Below, piece by piece: positions 1 through 13,146 of a DNA stretch of 64,000 bases. The notes below the pieces were generated by a model, which was given only the letters and a program-made list of their open reading frames with translations, was not told where the DNA came from and searched no databases. The translations under genes were made by a program, and so were the position numbers. Positions within the stretch are counted from its first letter, which is position 1. The number at the start of each line of letters is the position of its first letter. Source of the DNA: Mesocentrotus franciscanus (taxonomy: Eukaryota > Echinodermata > Echinoidea > Camarodonta > Strongylocentrotidae); contig CP137669.1 in assembly GCA_037976565.1 (NCBI GenBank), positions 38,094,912 through 38,158,911 of the forward strand, given 5' to 3'.

Positions 1-149
1 AGAAAGTGAAACTAAAATAAAACATAGGAATACATAACTGGATAAAAACATTATTAAGGAAATTAGTATTAAAATCACTTGTACTTTTTGGTGAGTGTAG
101 CAATCATGTCTTAGGAACAGGATGTTAAAGTTATTTTTAAAGCATTGAT

Positions 150-560
150 AGCCTGTTTTGTCTCGCCTGCGTAGCAAAAAGCGAGACATAGGAGCCGCTT
201 TTCCGGTGGCGGCAGCGGCGTCAATATCAAAAACTTAACCAAGGTTAAGTTTTTGAATTTTTAATATAATTTTGAAAGTATAAGGTCTTATTCAATGAAA
301 CTTGGACTAAAGGGTTATCAAGTATCCCCAATCATGTGAGGAGAATTTCAGGTCACAAAGTGAAGGTCAAAGGTCATTTTCGGTCTGCAAACTTAGACTT
401 TGGTGTGCCATCAACATCAAGATTTTGAATTTTTAGCATAATTTCAAAAGTGTTTGTTCACTTGTATCCAAGGGTTATCAAGTATCACAAATCATATGAC
501 ACAAATTCCAGGTCACAAAGTCAAGGTCAAAGGGCATTTTAGGTCAGTAGACTTGGATTA
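150..560. repeat. Hairpin-headed tandem-core element, copy 1
   Basis: A short hairpin head (GTCTCGC at 160-166 pairs with GCGAGAC at 181-187) is followed by a GGCGGCAGCGGCG stretch. Two units of a roughly 160-bp core then follow: the phrase GGGTTATCAAGTATC recurs at 312 and 472, and both units carry an AGGTCA-rich segment. The layout resembles the tandem-core non-autonomous elements (pearl or Helitron-derived type) common in marine invertebrates. Family assignment is inference. Confidence 0.6.
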
Positions 561-1030
561 TGTTTTAATAAATCAATTTTTTTTATTTGTTCATATCAAT
601 CTTGGTGCAAAATAATTCTTCTGATGATTCTTAGTCAATATTCAATTCGAAATGCTGATTATATTCAGAGGATTTCATTTTTGGGGGCCTGCTAATGGGC
701 CACCCTGCCTATAAATAATGTCCCAACCTCAATTTTTCATCATATCGAATTGCGTAATGCAGGCCAGACCGCCAAGAGCGTTTCCCTTGTTTATGAACTG
801 ATATTGGTTTACTTTTCTAGAACAATTTTCAAAGTTTATGACTATACAATAGATTTATAGAAATCAATAATGGGATCACCACTACACATTTCAATTTGAA
901 AAGGATACATTACAGCCTACACCTGTACATTAAATGACTTTTGTATATTATGATCATAAAACTAATTTATTCTCTTTGTGAGCATTTTCCTCTATCTTAT
1001 GAATCAGAGGTTGAACCAGGATTTGGTAAA

Positions 1031-1033
1031 ATG

Positions 1034-1083
<50 letters not shown>
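1031..1083. repeat. (GA)n microsatellite
   Basis: A GA dinucleotide run with a few interruptions. The short open frames over it are low-complexity Arg-Glu translations, not genes. Confidence 0.9.
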
Positions 1084-1380
1084 GAGGGGTGGGGGAGGCA
1101 TACTTCTGATTTTTTTCTTCTTCAGACAACCAAGAGACAAACAGGGTTAGCACATATTTCAGGTGCGGTTTGAAAAGGGTGTGAGGCACATTTGGTGAGT
1201 TTTGTTCTTGATGTATGACACTTGGATTTCAAGGGGGCTCATGAGTTCACCCCCTCCCCACCCCCACACTTAATTTGCAAGTACTTTGTGTGATAGGCCT
1301 TTAGGATATTGAAAGTCCTCCAGAGATGTATAACTGTTTCCATAGTCATGAGCCATAACCATAGTCACATAATTCAAACG

Positions 1381-3303
1381 ATATTTCCATTACAAGAATA
1401 TCTTGTATCGAAAATACGTAAAGAATCCAACTGACTATAGAAAATTAACTTATACTAAATATAGAAACAAAGTTACTAGTGCAATACAGTGTACGTCATT
1501 ATAAGCAACAGTATTACAAAACTAGTTTTGGTAAAGTACAGAATAATATCAGAGGCACATGGAACGTAATTAATGATCTTCTTCATAGAAAAAGGGCAAC
1601 AGTGCAATATTTTCATATTAATCATCTTGGTAAAAATATATCTGATTGCAAGGAAATTGTTAATTTATATAATGATAAGTTTAGAACTATTGGATTAGAC
1701 ATACTTCATACATTGCCTCATACTGTAAATACTTTTGATAAGTTTTTGCCTCCTAGGAAATTTCCAAATTCTTTTTTTCTCAGCCTCATACAACCTAGTG
1801 AAATATTGAAAATTGTGTCAGAACTTCAATTAAATAAAAGTCCTGGGTATGATGACATTGAATGCAGCATTCTTAAAAAGTCTATTCAATATTTAGTTAC
1901 ACCTCTATGTAGTATTTTCAATTTGTCAATAGATAAGGGGATATTTCCTAGTTCCCTGAAATTAGCCAAAATTGTACCCATATATAAGAAGGGGGATTAG
2001 TCCATTTTATCTAACTATAGACCTATTTCCATTTTATCTGTATTTTCTAAGCTGTTTGAAAAACTTGTTCATACTTCATGTCATAATGATAGTATATCTA
2101 AAAAGCAATTTGGTTTTAGAGTTTAGACCTAGATACTCAACTTATATGGCATTAATTGATTTTTGTGATAAAATAGCTAATGCGTTTGAGAATAAACAAT
2201 TTGTTATTGGCACTTTCCTTTATCTATCAAAAGCATTTGATTGCATAAACCATGATATTCTTGTACACAAATTGAGATATTATGGTATAAGAGGTACTGC
2301 CTTAGATTGGTTTAAGAGCTATCTTCACAATCGCAACAGTATGTACATATTAATGGGTATTCATCCCCTATACAAAATATTAATATTGGTGTTCCTCTGG
2401 GATCTGTTTTAGGCCCTTTGCTTTTTATTATGTTTATATATGACTAACAGCTTGTCAGCAATATCTTAGATTCAGTTTTTTATGCAGATGATAGCAATTT
2501 TTTTATAACTAGAAATAATATACAGGATTTTTGTGCAATATTAAATAAAGAATTATGCAAGATAAACCAGTGGTTTTTAGCTAACAAATTGAAACTAAAT
2601 ACTGATAAAACATCGTGCGTGGTATGCCACACCAAAAATAAATTTATTGATATAAATTGCATGAATGTAAAAATTGCTGGCTTTGATATTCCATTTGTAA
2701 ATACAACTAAGTTCTTGGGAGTAACATTAGATAATCAGTTGACCTGGAAATATCACGTAGATGACATATGTTGTAAAATATCAAGAGCAATTGGTGCAAT
2801 CAGTAGAATAAGTGCAATTGTACCAACACATATCCTTTAAAATTTATATTTTACTATGATCTTGTCTCACCTTATGTATTGCAACATTGTATGGGGAAAT
2901 TGTGCAAAATATCTTTTAAATCGTATTCATATTCTTCAAAAACGTGCAATCAGGATAATTACAACTCTAAGCCTTACACTCATACAGATCCTTTGTTTAA
3001 AAAAACGAAATTATTAACTATATATGATATTCATAAATTTGTAACCTGCACATTTATGTATCAATATATCAATAACACCTTGCCGAAATTTCTAGATAAT
3101 TGTTTCATAAAGAAAAGTTATATGCATAATATAAGACAGAACAATAATTTGTATGTTCCTAATTATAGATATAATGTCTCTAGATGTTCTATCAAATACT
3201 CGGGGCCGATCATGTGCAATGATCTCTTGAATACCTTGAAATTTACCAAAAGTCTTTCAGTTTTTAAACGAACATATAAAAATCATCTTTCAAATTTATG
3301 TTA
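1381..3303 (+). pseudogene. Dead LINE reverse transcriptase (jockey/CR1-like), copy 1
   Basis: This is the ORF2 reverse transcriptase of a non-LTR retrotransposon, 5'-truncated; the endonuclease domain is absent. Homology starts near 1381 with the Arg/Lys/Tyr-rich linker typical of jockey-like ORF2. It runs through KSPGYDDI, LKLAKIVPIYKKGD (to 1997), SNYRPISILS, a LSKAFD motif-A region, YADD (2481-2492) and TKFLGVTLD, to the C-terminal GP-W-like and FKRTYKNHL ends. Defects: in-frame TAG at 1998-2000; frameshift near 2121; the motif-A catalytic Asp replaced by Tyr (codon 2221-2223); a 7-base deletion near 2342; a 1-base deletion near 2964. It cannot encode an active enzyme. Family placement below jockey/CR1 level is uncertain. 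Confidence 0.9.
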
Positions 3304-3789
3304 AAGGTAAAGACGAGTTTTGGAAACGCCCTCTCTCAAAAAAATGAAATGGAAGCTCTCATTACCAATCATGTGAAAGAATATATTTTGACTAATACGT
3401 GATGATACAAATTTTGCCGGGAAAGTCAGGAAACCGCCTACTAATTGATATATTTGGTAAATTATTATATCTATTGGGACCAAATAGATATCACGCACGT
3501 GGTCGCGTAGTCCCATATACATCTTTCTGTGTACAGTGCTTGTAACTTTACCAAGACTGGGCTAAATTTCTTATCATTTTGATGATTCCAGAACCTTGCA
3601 GTACACACCAATACTTATATGCTAGATGATCAACCTTTTTGATCGATTCCACAACGTTTCTTTCACAATGCAATCGCATGACCAGAACTGGGCGTCATTT
3701 AGTCGGTTTTCACCGACTTTGTCTTTTTCTGATTGGTCAAATTTAGTCCTTGTCGGTGGATAAATGTTGATGAAATGCCCCATCTTTAA
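3301..3789. mobile_element. TTAA-flanked MITE (family 1) in LINE, copy 1
   Basis: The element begins TTAAAGGTAAAGAC and ends CATCTTTAA. A solo relative at 27325-27726 shows near-identical inverted ends, so this is the same family. The left TTAA coincides with the TAA stop of the LINE ORF, and LINE 3' UTR sequence resumes after the right TTAA. The right third, from about 3690, holds a scrambled, deleted version of a second nested MITE that is intact in copy 2 (15758-15913). Confidence 0.8.
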
Positions 3790-4047
3790 TTTGCCTTCTT
3801 TCCTCCCCACCCTTTTTGTTTTCTTATTGTAGTTGTTGTATTGTTAGTTACTTAGTTCATGTTTTGTTAAATTTGACTTTTTATGTATATACTCAGGGAT
3901 TGACCATAGAAAGGCCTGTAGGCCTATTGTCAATCCCACCACTATCTGTTATATTATACTTATGTTGTATTCTTGTTTGTCTTTTGATTGTTTTTGTATT
4001 TTATATCAGATTGTGGTAATAAACTTTAATTTAATTGAATTTAATTA
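3790..4047 (+). mobile_element. LINE 3' UTR and tail, copy 1
   Basis: Pyrimidine-rich sequence continues the LINE after the MITE insertion. It ends GGTAATAAACTTTAATT followed by AATTGAATTTAATT-type short repeats, the usual form of a CR1/jockey-like 3' tail. AATAAA near 4018 may act as the poly(A) signal. Confidence 0.65.
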
Positions 4048-4878
4048 TCTGCACAAGTCTTAGGAAACTTGCATAGGTCGAAGAGTCATAAAAATGATGC
4101 ATAATTTTTTAACACACCACTTACTAGATATAGTAACTCTTTGCTTCTGTAAACCATTACTGGAAATTTTTCTTATATATATGTAATGCAATTGTTTTGT
4201 GTTTTGACCATCTCACACATAAGCATGAAATATTTGTATAGTATTTGTATCTTGCAAGATGTTTATACATATTTGATTGAATGTTTAGTGAAATCAGATG
4301 AAGATGGGCATCAAAAACGCAATTAAGTTGTGGAGTTTTGTGATACAACACGCATATGGTTAGGAGAATAAAATATTTAATCTTAGAAATTTGTGATTGA
4401 AAATTAGGCTCATTGAAGTGGTATTAAGTGGGATTGTCGATGTTAAATTCACCGTCATATCATACAGAAGATGCCGTAATTTGTTTTGACAGGAGGAGAA
4501 CAAAAATATATGTGTTCATATTCGGCTCCTGTAATCTTCCATTCTTTTTTTTAACTCAATATTTTTCTAACCCTTCTGGTCAAAAGTTTACTTTGGCGGA
4601 GATGATTCAGTGATTCAGTCATTACAGTGATATCAATATGAGCTGGGATAGAGACCCATTATGAAATCAATATTTTTGACATCTCCCTCCCTCTTTCTCT
4701 CCCTCTCTCTCTCTTTCTATCTTTTTTTTCTACTCCTCTCTCTCCTTTTCTCTCCCTTTCCTCTGAGGCTCTTTATTTCTATTCTCTCTCCCTTCTCTCT
4801 TTCTTTATTATCTCTCTCCTCTCTCTGCTCCCCTCACCCTGTCTCTCAATTACATACTCTTATCTCTCTCTCTCTCTT

Positions 4879-4972
<94 letters not shown>

Positions 4973-6283
4973 TCTACCTGAGTGTCACAAGAGCTGACAT
5001 TAATACTTTGTTGAAAACTCCTGGCTAATCTGAAAGTAAAAGAACACTGTTGAACAAAAAGTTTAAATCAAAGAAACCACATGCAGATAGTTTTAAAAAG
5101 ATGAAAAGGAGGAGAAAGGGAGCCCAAAAATGAAATTGTGGGAATCGATATGCAAGGATACATAACCTAAATCAGTGAAAAATATGCAGGATTATTATTT
5201 TGATATGATACATAAGGTGATTGATGAAACATGCATTGTAAAACTACCTGTATGCATGCACATCATCTATGTGTGTATTTCATAAGCTAGATTATTCTGT
5301 GATGTTAAAGGGCAATCCAACCCTTGCAATAAGTTATTTTGTATGAAAGCATATTGTTCTCAATTTTCCATTTCAGGCATGATGTTTATCGACCTCTAAG
5401 GTAGGCTTAAATGAGAAATTAAAAAATGATCAACATTCTTAGGAAACATTCTTCTCAAAGATGTTCATGAAAAACAATGTGCCTATGTGGAAACTCGTTG
5501 TCTGTTGTAGAACTGGTGAAAGTGATGTCATTAAGTATGATAATTGTTTAATGTGCAGTTATTGAACAATGTGCCTCAAAAACATGAAACAGTTGATACC
5601 CTAGCCTCTTGATTACCTAATTAAGGAAACTCAATGTCTGTAGAACTGGTGAAAGTGAGCTCAAAACTAAAGCAACATAATTCCTTCCAAGGTGCATTAT
5701 CCCCTTTAGAGGGTTAGAAAAGAGGGGCTCTTCAAGCATCATAATACCTTCCAAGGTGCATTACCCCCCCCCCCCTTAGAGGGTCAGAATAAGGAAAACT
5801 AATGAATTGTCATGAATCGTGTTCTGATTCTAATCGTCAGCTTGATCAAAGCACAGAGTGATTACGCTTCTGCATCTCTGTTAGGCTATGTTGAAACGTT
5901 CAAGGTCACTCAGTGAACTCACAAGGGTCACGTTATAACACATAACCATATGAAGAAATTAATGGTTTAAAACATTACATGTAAAATGTTTCAAATTTAT
6001 TTTCAAACGGCACAGTCAAGTTAGAGAAACTGCGGTCAATCGTTCACACATACATCTTTATTTGTATTTATCACTATTAAAATCCGTTGAGTCAGTTTGT
6101 AGGCAAAGACAGAGAGCTGACTGTGACTTCACCACCCAAATACAAAGTTCACCAATGGCATCGAATGCTAGGGTTAAAGAGTTGTTTGACAAGGAGTTGG
6201 GATTTCTTTATTAGGGTTATGTGTTAAATGCGACCACTTGTGAGTGCGCAGAGTGACCATGGACGGCGCGAAAGAGTCTCATA
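4048..6283. other. No gene seen; pyrimidine microsatellite inside
   Basis: AT-rich sequence, matched in copy 2 by 16207-18428. I see no coding region. A CT-rich tract lies at 4678-4976. Short TTAAAGGGCAATCCAACCC-like sequence near 5307 resembles the end of the TTAA-type element at 27233 but has no visible partner. Confidence 0.6.
4678..4976. repeat. (CT)n / (CTGT)n microsatellite, copy 1
   Basis: Long CT-rich tract with an embedded CTGT run at about 4880-4902. The uninterrupted CT run at 4903-4969 is longer than in copy 2. Confidence 0.9.
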
Positions 6284-6711
6284 GGGTGCGTTATCGTGCC
6301 TGACCACTCAGAATCAGTGTTTCTATATGTACATATCGAACCCCACTATACGAACGTGATTTTCGGATGTCGCGTTTATCGTCTCTTCGCGATTCAAAAT
6401 AAAGGCCTTGTCTCTGCGCAGCTGCTTTGCGCCCTATGACCCGAAGCAGATTAGCCCCAGATTAGCCTGGGAAGGTCCATAGAGCTACATGGGAAGGTCC
6501 GATTTGTATGTGGGGTTCAAAACAGCTTTGCATTTATCATGTCTCAGAAACGTGATTTTGGCTGTATGTCACATTCAAAACGCACTTTTTTCGGTGTTAC
6601 AATATGCCCATATTTAAAGACGTTGAAAAGGCTTTGCGTATCGCCTTAAAAATTTGCCTAAAAGATGTTTGAAAACGCTGATTCTACAAAAATTGGAGGA
6701 TAAACGCATCC
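6284..6711. mobile_element. Inverted-repeat element with GGGTGCGTT ends, copy 1
   Basis: Left end GGGTGCGTTATCGTGCC and right end GGATAAACGCATCC are inverted repeats. The similarity continues inward to AGAATCAG...GTTTC and its partner GAAAACGCTGATTCT. There is no transposase frame, so it is non-autonomous. Copy 1 lacks several bases present at 18429-18867, for example in the left end. Confidence 0.65.
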
Positions 6712-7096
6712 ATAGAGACGCAGAAGCATGATCTTTAATACTGTGCTTTATTCAAGCTGATCATGTCGGAAGGATGTTAATGCATGGTAAGATATTAATG
6801 GAGGTGTCAACTATTTAGCTCAAAATGAGGCCTGATCGGAGAGCCTGGAAATATTCTTGGTGTAAACTATTTTCTACTACAAGCACAGCAGTTGTAGTGT
6901 ACTTAATTTGTCACCCCCAGCAAATTTATTCATAGTGGGAAATACAAATTCTGTGTTAGGGATATCGTCAGTTATGATTTCTTTTGATTATGAATTCAGT
7001 GACCTTTATGAAAATTGAAAACTAAGATTGAATATGTCGGACAAGTGTTTTAGTAAATACCCTAATCCATGTCAAACAGTCTGTCCTATGTAAGAA

Positions 7097-7596
7097 NNNN
7101 NNNNNNNNNNNNNNNNNNNNNNNNNNNNNNNNNNNNNNNNNNNNNNNNNNNNNNNNNNNNNNNNNNNNNNNNNNNNNNNNNNNNNNNNNNNNNNNNNNNN
7201 NNNNNNNNNNNNNNNNNNNNNNNNNNNNNNNNNNNNNNNNNNNNNNNNNNNNNNNNNNNNNNNNNNNNNNNNNNNNNNNNNNNNNNNNNNNNNNNNNNNN
7301 NNNNNNNNNNNNNNNNNNNNNNNNNNNNNNNNNNNNNNNNNNNNNNNNNNNNNNNNNNNNNNNNNNNNNNNNNNNNNNNNNNNNNNNNNNNNNNNNNNNN
7401 NNNNNNNNNNNNNNNNNNNNNNNNNNNNNNNNNNNNNNNNNNNNNNNNNNNNNNNNNNNNNNNNNNNNNNNNNNNNNNNNNNNNNNNNNNNNNNNNNNNN
7501 NNNNNNNNNNNNNNNNNNNNNNNNNNNNNNNNNNNNNNNNNNNNNNNNNNNNNNNNNNNNNNNNNNNNNNNNNNNNNNNNNNNNNNNNNNNNNNNN
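7097..7596. other. Assembly gap (500 N)
   Basis: Exactly 500 N, which suggests a placeholder of unknown real size. Frames that cross it are artefacts. Confidence 0.99.
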
Positions 7597-10500
7597 GGAA
7601 AGATCTGGTGAAGAAAGAAAGCAGTAAGGTTGGTCTAACTGAGGAGGATGCTGGACTACTGGAGACAAGAAGAAGTGGAGGGAGGAGTGTCATCATGGTG
7701 CAAAAGTCAGTAACCCCTCATAAGAGAGAATATGCTGACCTTAAACAATGATGATGAGATATATTTCAATAGTCTTGCTTCCCATACACCATCCATTTCT
7801 TCACGTACGTCTTTATGGCTTGGAAATGACTGAGAGTACCTTTTAGTTCTAAGGCCAGCTATTACTTAGTCCATTGAATTTACCATGTACCTCTCTTCAA
7901 TTGAATAATACTGACCTATTGTTCATTTTCTATCTTGCTGAATCTCAAATATTTTGGTTTATTACAAATTAATTTATACTTTTTAAACCATAATAATTTT
8001 CCATTATATTTAGTTCTAAAAGTAAAGGCTTGTATTAAAAAGGTAGACTTAAGATAAACCTGATAAATAGAGTGCCCAGAGACAAGGTCTTTATGCTTTA
8101 TAAACGACTCTTACACCATCTGCAACAAAGTGAATACGAAAAATGAATTCTGCCATGACATGGAAATGAAATATAGATTTTATTTTGACATGATTTTTGT
8201 TTGTTCAGCTAGTTACAGAATTATGGCCATTTTTTAATGAAATGAGGAGGTTTATACTTAATACTCATTTAAACATAGAATAAAGTAAGTTTGCTTTTAG
8301 AACCAGCCCCTGACTGCACCCAATTAGCTGTTGTGAAATTATTATATCAAGACCAGCTAATTGTCAGTCAGATGTGTATGCCATGTCAACATGATACTAC
8401 TGTTTTAACAGATTTCTCATTCTGCTAATCCCCCTTAATAATTCAGTCCTTCTAACATGTAAACATAGCTACCTAATTACAGTTCATATGATACAAAGGG
8501 GCTTACCCTGTATTACAACAGCTATGTTTGCATGGCATCATCATAGATTTAAACTGTAAATTGGCAAAACCTCAATAACTACCTACCGGTACTAACAATG
8601 ACAAGGGATCATACATGTACATGACAGAAACAAATAGTGTTCAAAGTTTTAAAGACAAACAGAGCAAGCATTCATAACTGCAAGCACATAACTTTAAGTG
8701 AGGACCCCACTGTGTGCAGTTTTTGTGTTTACCTTAATATTGCTCATAGTTTAAAACTTCAAGTTTCAAAATGACAAGTATTAAAGTCCACAGCTCCGCG
8801 TGGTCCTTAACCACAAGGTAACCTCAAGAGTTTAAAACCACAAGCTAAACTTTAAGTTTATGGACTCTCATGTGAACCTAGCTAGTGAAATGTGCTAGAG
8901 TGTAGGCAGATGTATAACCCTCCTGCCTAATCAGTGCTATCAAATTAGAAAAGTATATGAGGTCACGAGTCACGACAGTATGTTGGATGAGCGATGATTA
9001 TATACTTCCTGCATTAATAAGGAGAGAAAAGAAGGATGTTATTCTACAGCTTTCAGATCGATGACAAAGTCAGAGAATATGTTTTATTTGTAGTAAATGT
9101 GATTAAAGTATCATCGTGTCAAGATCTTCACGTGTACGTGATGATGATTCAAATAAATATGTGCTGTTGCTTATTTTATTATACCAGCAAAGTACTGTAA
9201 ACGCTGTTTTTTTCGCGTGATTAATTTTTTCGCGCTGAGCGACCCCAAAACATATTCGCTGGTTCAAATTGCGTTGCACGCAATTCAGCCCTTTAAAAAC
9301 ATCCATAAGAAGTCATCTTTATATTTTTCACGAATTAATTAATGTACCGTGAATATTTCTACTTTTACAGTAGATGAAACGTTAAGGAGGCAATAAGGGG
9401 ACTTGGAATTCATGAGAGCTAATAGACAGCTGGATGTTAGATATTTAACTTTTTGATTAAAGAGTAATCTTTAGTATGTGACATTGATGTTTTTATCCTA
9501 TGCAGTGATGTAATCAATAATGTTTGATTCCAATTGCCAAAAACAAAAGAATTTTGCTATTACATGTAGCTGATGAAGTATGGGGAAACCAATGAGGCAG
9601 ATCAAGAATAGTCTGAGGGAGCTTTTGTCCTATTATTCTAGAAAATCCTCCAAAACAACATTTTGTATCCATCTGGGATATTAAATGACACACTTTCTCT
9701 TGTTCTCTATCCTCTTCATTTGTCAAAATATGGGAAAGTGAATAATACAGGGGGAAAAGAGGGTATACATTAGTTTTTATTGTCTTATTTCACTAGAAAT
9801 CTTCAAAAATAACCTATGTATCATATTGGAATATTACATGACATACTTCAACTTGTTCCATTTTCCATCATCTTGCCAAATTTAACACAAATACAGCTAG
9901 CCTGAGGATGAGACTGGAGCAGCAGACTTTTGACAAAGTATTCTTGACCCTTTTTTCCTGAGATGATTAATCAATCAAAGCGCACCTGAGACTTTAATTT
10001 CATTTATTAGATGAAAACCAATTGAATTTATGAGCTCCTGTGCAAGTAGAGCTTTGGTTGATCCTCAGTAGTAACTTCAAGTGTGATAGATGATGAAATT
10101 CCAGTGCAATCCATGGATGTTCATCTGACCCTCACTTGGAAATGAAACATGACATTTAGCTGGCTTTACGCCCTGGCATTGTTAAACACACACCTATATT
10201 CAAGATGCAATGAATCACATTCACAATATGAAATTTAATAACTACAAATAAATTGTTTTTTTTAAAATATGCATCTTGTGTAGTTGAATTTAGTTGGTGA
10301 AGGTTTTAGTTAGTTAAATTGAGATATTTTAATGTTTTGTGTACAAAATTGCACCAACAGAATTGATCTTGAGTGGAAAATAAGCATTTGTTTAGCAAAG
10401 TAATAGTGGTCTTCTGCTCATTTAGGAAAAACAACTTTTGAAAGAATCTTCTATGATCGGTCACTTGCTTCATGTATTTTCTTTGAACTTTATGTACTCA

Positions 10501-11127
10501 TCTTTTCACAATATTTTGTTAGAATACTAATGTTTTATTGTGTTTATTCTTAATATGGATATTTTTTCAATTTTTCACATTGCTCATTTTTTATAAGATT
10601 TTATCCCTCTAAAAAATGGGGTACATGTAGGTCTCAACTTACAAATAGGAACATATATCACCTTGTACATGTACCTTTAATAACTATTGCTATTTTATGC
10701 AAATATTCAAGTACATGTGATGTATGTCAATTGCAAAATGGCACATAAGGCGTGTCCAAGTAAAATTGTAATGTGAGTGGAAAGCTTATTTTAAAAAGTA
10801 ATGCAATCGTTGCATAAAGAGTATAACATTCTTTCTGACTAAACATTTTTCCTTTTTGTTAGTGTTTTTCATTGATGACATGCTGAAAATAAGTATTTTC
10901 CCCTCCGAGGTACCATCCAAATGTCCTAGATGTATTGCCCTCTCCATGTGCTTAGTTAAATTGGGATGGATTCCTAATGATGTGAGTGCACTAGTTTTCT
11001 GACTTTGTCTCAAACTTGGAATATACTGATTCCAACTTGTAAAATCCACTTTGCCAGACAATTGTATAACCAGAAGTAGCAGCCATTTTTCTGGGAATGC
11101 CGTGTCAGTTTTATGCATTGGTTGCTG
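7597..11127. other. No gene seen
   Basis: AT-rich unique sequence between the two duplicated blocks. Open frames are short and unrelated to any family I recognise. There are no clear terminal repeats or RNA genes. Confidence 0.6.
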
Positions 11128-11431
11128 CATTTACACTGCAAGCAAAATCATCAATTTTTCTCACATAGCAACTACCGGCATACACATGAAAAACCAAAAT
11201 AAAAATCCACCTCTGAGTGTGGTTTTGAAACGCCTGCCAAAATTTCACAGATTTTTGCAGTGCAAATGGGAACTTTGGTACGATGCCTATATTTCGTCAC
11301 GTGCCTCTCGTCGCTTCTGTGCAATTGCACGCAGAGTAGCGACAAGTAGCGCATGGGCACTATGTACTCACCAAAATATCGGTGTGAGCAAACGTCGACT
11401 TTTTGTATGGGTTTTTCCAGTAGTGTAAATG
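11128..11431. mobile_element. Short inverted-repeat element, CATTTACACT ends
   Basis: CATTTACACTGC at the left is mirrored by AGTAGTGTAAATG at the right, enclosing ~304 bp that is richer in CpG than its flanks. No coding frame and no convincing target duplication. Likely a MITE; ends only 10-12 bp long. Confidence 0.45.
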
Positions 11432-12070
11432 GCAGTCCCCCAAAACTACAATTTTAGTACAAAAATGGTGTTTGGGATGTGTAAATGGGCCTTATGTATG
11501 AGAGTTTCATTTTCCAAAATTCTGATTTTAGAGCAGTGCTTGTCATAAGGACAACTTTGACTTCTGTAATAGTCAGAATCTGTCCTAATTTATTATATTT
11601 ACACACTTGATTGCCACCGAAGATGCTATACTCATAATTATGCTCACCAGCCAGTGATTTATCATCATCTGGTCAAGTAAGGTAGCGTTTGCTGATCATT
11701 AAATAGGCCAGAGTCTGACTACTTGTAATAGTTCCTATTAGTCATTTTGATTACAACTGTCACATAATTCATCCATAAAACGGCAATAATCGAACAACAC
11801 CTGTCATAATATTATTGTAGCTTGACTATAAATGATCTTCAGACAAGGACATTATAAATCTCATTTTGTGACTTTTGATGAATGGATCCATTATTGTGTG
11901 GGTTGATAAAAGAAAAAAAGAATGAGCAGAATAAATGTGTTTATCCCAAATTTCTTCAGGGATGTTGTGTGGTTGTCATAGAAGCATGTACCTTGGTTAT
12001 CTTAATTTTAAAATTTATTTATGTTAATTGATTAATTAATTAATGATTCAAAAAAGAATTCTGAAGAATA
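11432..12070. other. No gene seen
   Basis: AT-rich sequence with nothing recognisable, ending at the start of duplicated block copy 2. Confidence 0.6.
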
Positions 12071-12220
12071 AGAAAGTGAAACTAAAATAAAACATAGGAA
12101 TACATAACTGGATAAAAACATTATTAAGGAAATTAGTATTAAAATCACTTGTACTTTTTGGTGAGTGTAGCAATCACGTCTTAGGAACAGGATGTTAAAG
12201 TTATTTTTAAAGCATTGATA

Positions 12221-12632
12221 GCCTGTTTTTGTCTCGCCTGCGTAGCAAAAAGCGAGACATAGGTGCCGCTTTTCCGGTGGCGGCGGCGGCGTCAATATCA
12301 AAAACTTAACCAAGATTAAGTTTTTGAATTTTTAATATAATTTTGAAAGTATAAGGTCTTATTCAATGAAACTTGGACTAAAGGGTTATCAAGTATTCCC
12401 AATCATGTGAGGAGAATTTCAGGTCAAAAAGTGAAGGTCAAAGGTCATTTTCGGTCTGCAAACTTAGACTTTGGTGTGCCATCAACATCAAGATTTTGAA
12501 TTTTTAGCATAATTTCAAAAGTGTTTGTTCACTTGTATCCAAGGGTTATCAAGTATCACAAATCATATGACACAAATTCCAGGTCACAAAGTCAAGGTCA
12601 AAGGGCATTTTAGGTCAGTAGACTTGGATTAT
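12221..12632. repeat. Hairpin-headed tandem-core element, copy 2
   Basis: Counterpart of 150-560. Hairpin head GTCTCGC (12231-12237) with GCGAGAC (12252-12258), then a GGCGGC run and two ~160-bp core units. Confidence 0.6.
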
Positions 12633-13100
12633 GTTTTAATAAATCAATTTTTTTTATTTGTTCATATCAATCTTGGTGCAAAATAATTCTTCTGATGATT
12701 CTTAGTCAATATTCAATTCGAAATGCTGATTATATTCAGAGGATTTCATTTTGGGGCCTGCTAATGGGCCACCCTGCCTATAAATAATGTCCCAACCTCA
12801 ATTTTTCATCATATCGAATTGCGTAATGCAGGCCAGACCGCCAAGAGCGTTTCCCTTGTTTATGAACTGATATTGGTTTACTTTTCTAGAACAATTTTCA
12901 AAGTTTATGACTATACAATAGATTTATAGAAATCAATAATGGGATCACCACTACACATTTCAATTTGAAAAGGATACATTACAGCCTACACCTGTACATT
13001 AAATGACTTTTGTATATTATGATCATAAAACTAATTTATTCTCTTTGTGAGCATTTTCCTCTATCTTATGAATCAGAGGTTGAACCAGGATTTGGTAAAA

Positions 13101-13102
13101 TG

Positions 13103-13145
<43 letters not shown>

Positions 13146-13146
13146 A
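13101..13146. repeat. (GA)n microsatellite
   Basis: GA run matching 1031-1083 with a different repeat number. Confidence 0.88.

Larger units (their letters stand above)
1..7096. repeat. 7.1 kb duplicated block, copy 1
   Basis: This block matches 12071-19251 in the same orientation and order almost base for base. The window starts inside or at the edge of the block, and the block stops exactly at the assembly gap at 7097, so neither true boundary can be seen. Compared with copy 2 it has many small deletions in homopolymers and short direct repeats, for example 7 bases lost at about 2342 and 1 base near 2964. It could be a real segmental duplication or the second haplotype placed in tandem by the assembler. 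Confidence 0.93.

Noticed and set aside
4661..4981. Ser/Leu frame over the CT tract, and similar ones at 16825, 19613, 43743, 51129 and 57761
   Set aside because: Microsatellite translations.
7022..7696. Open frames of 180-224 codons on both strands
   Set aside because: They cross the 500-N gap; the apparent length is an artefact.
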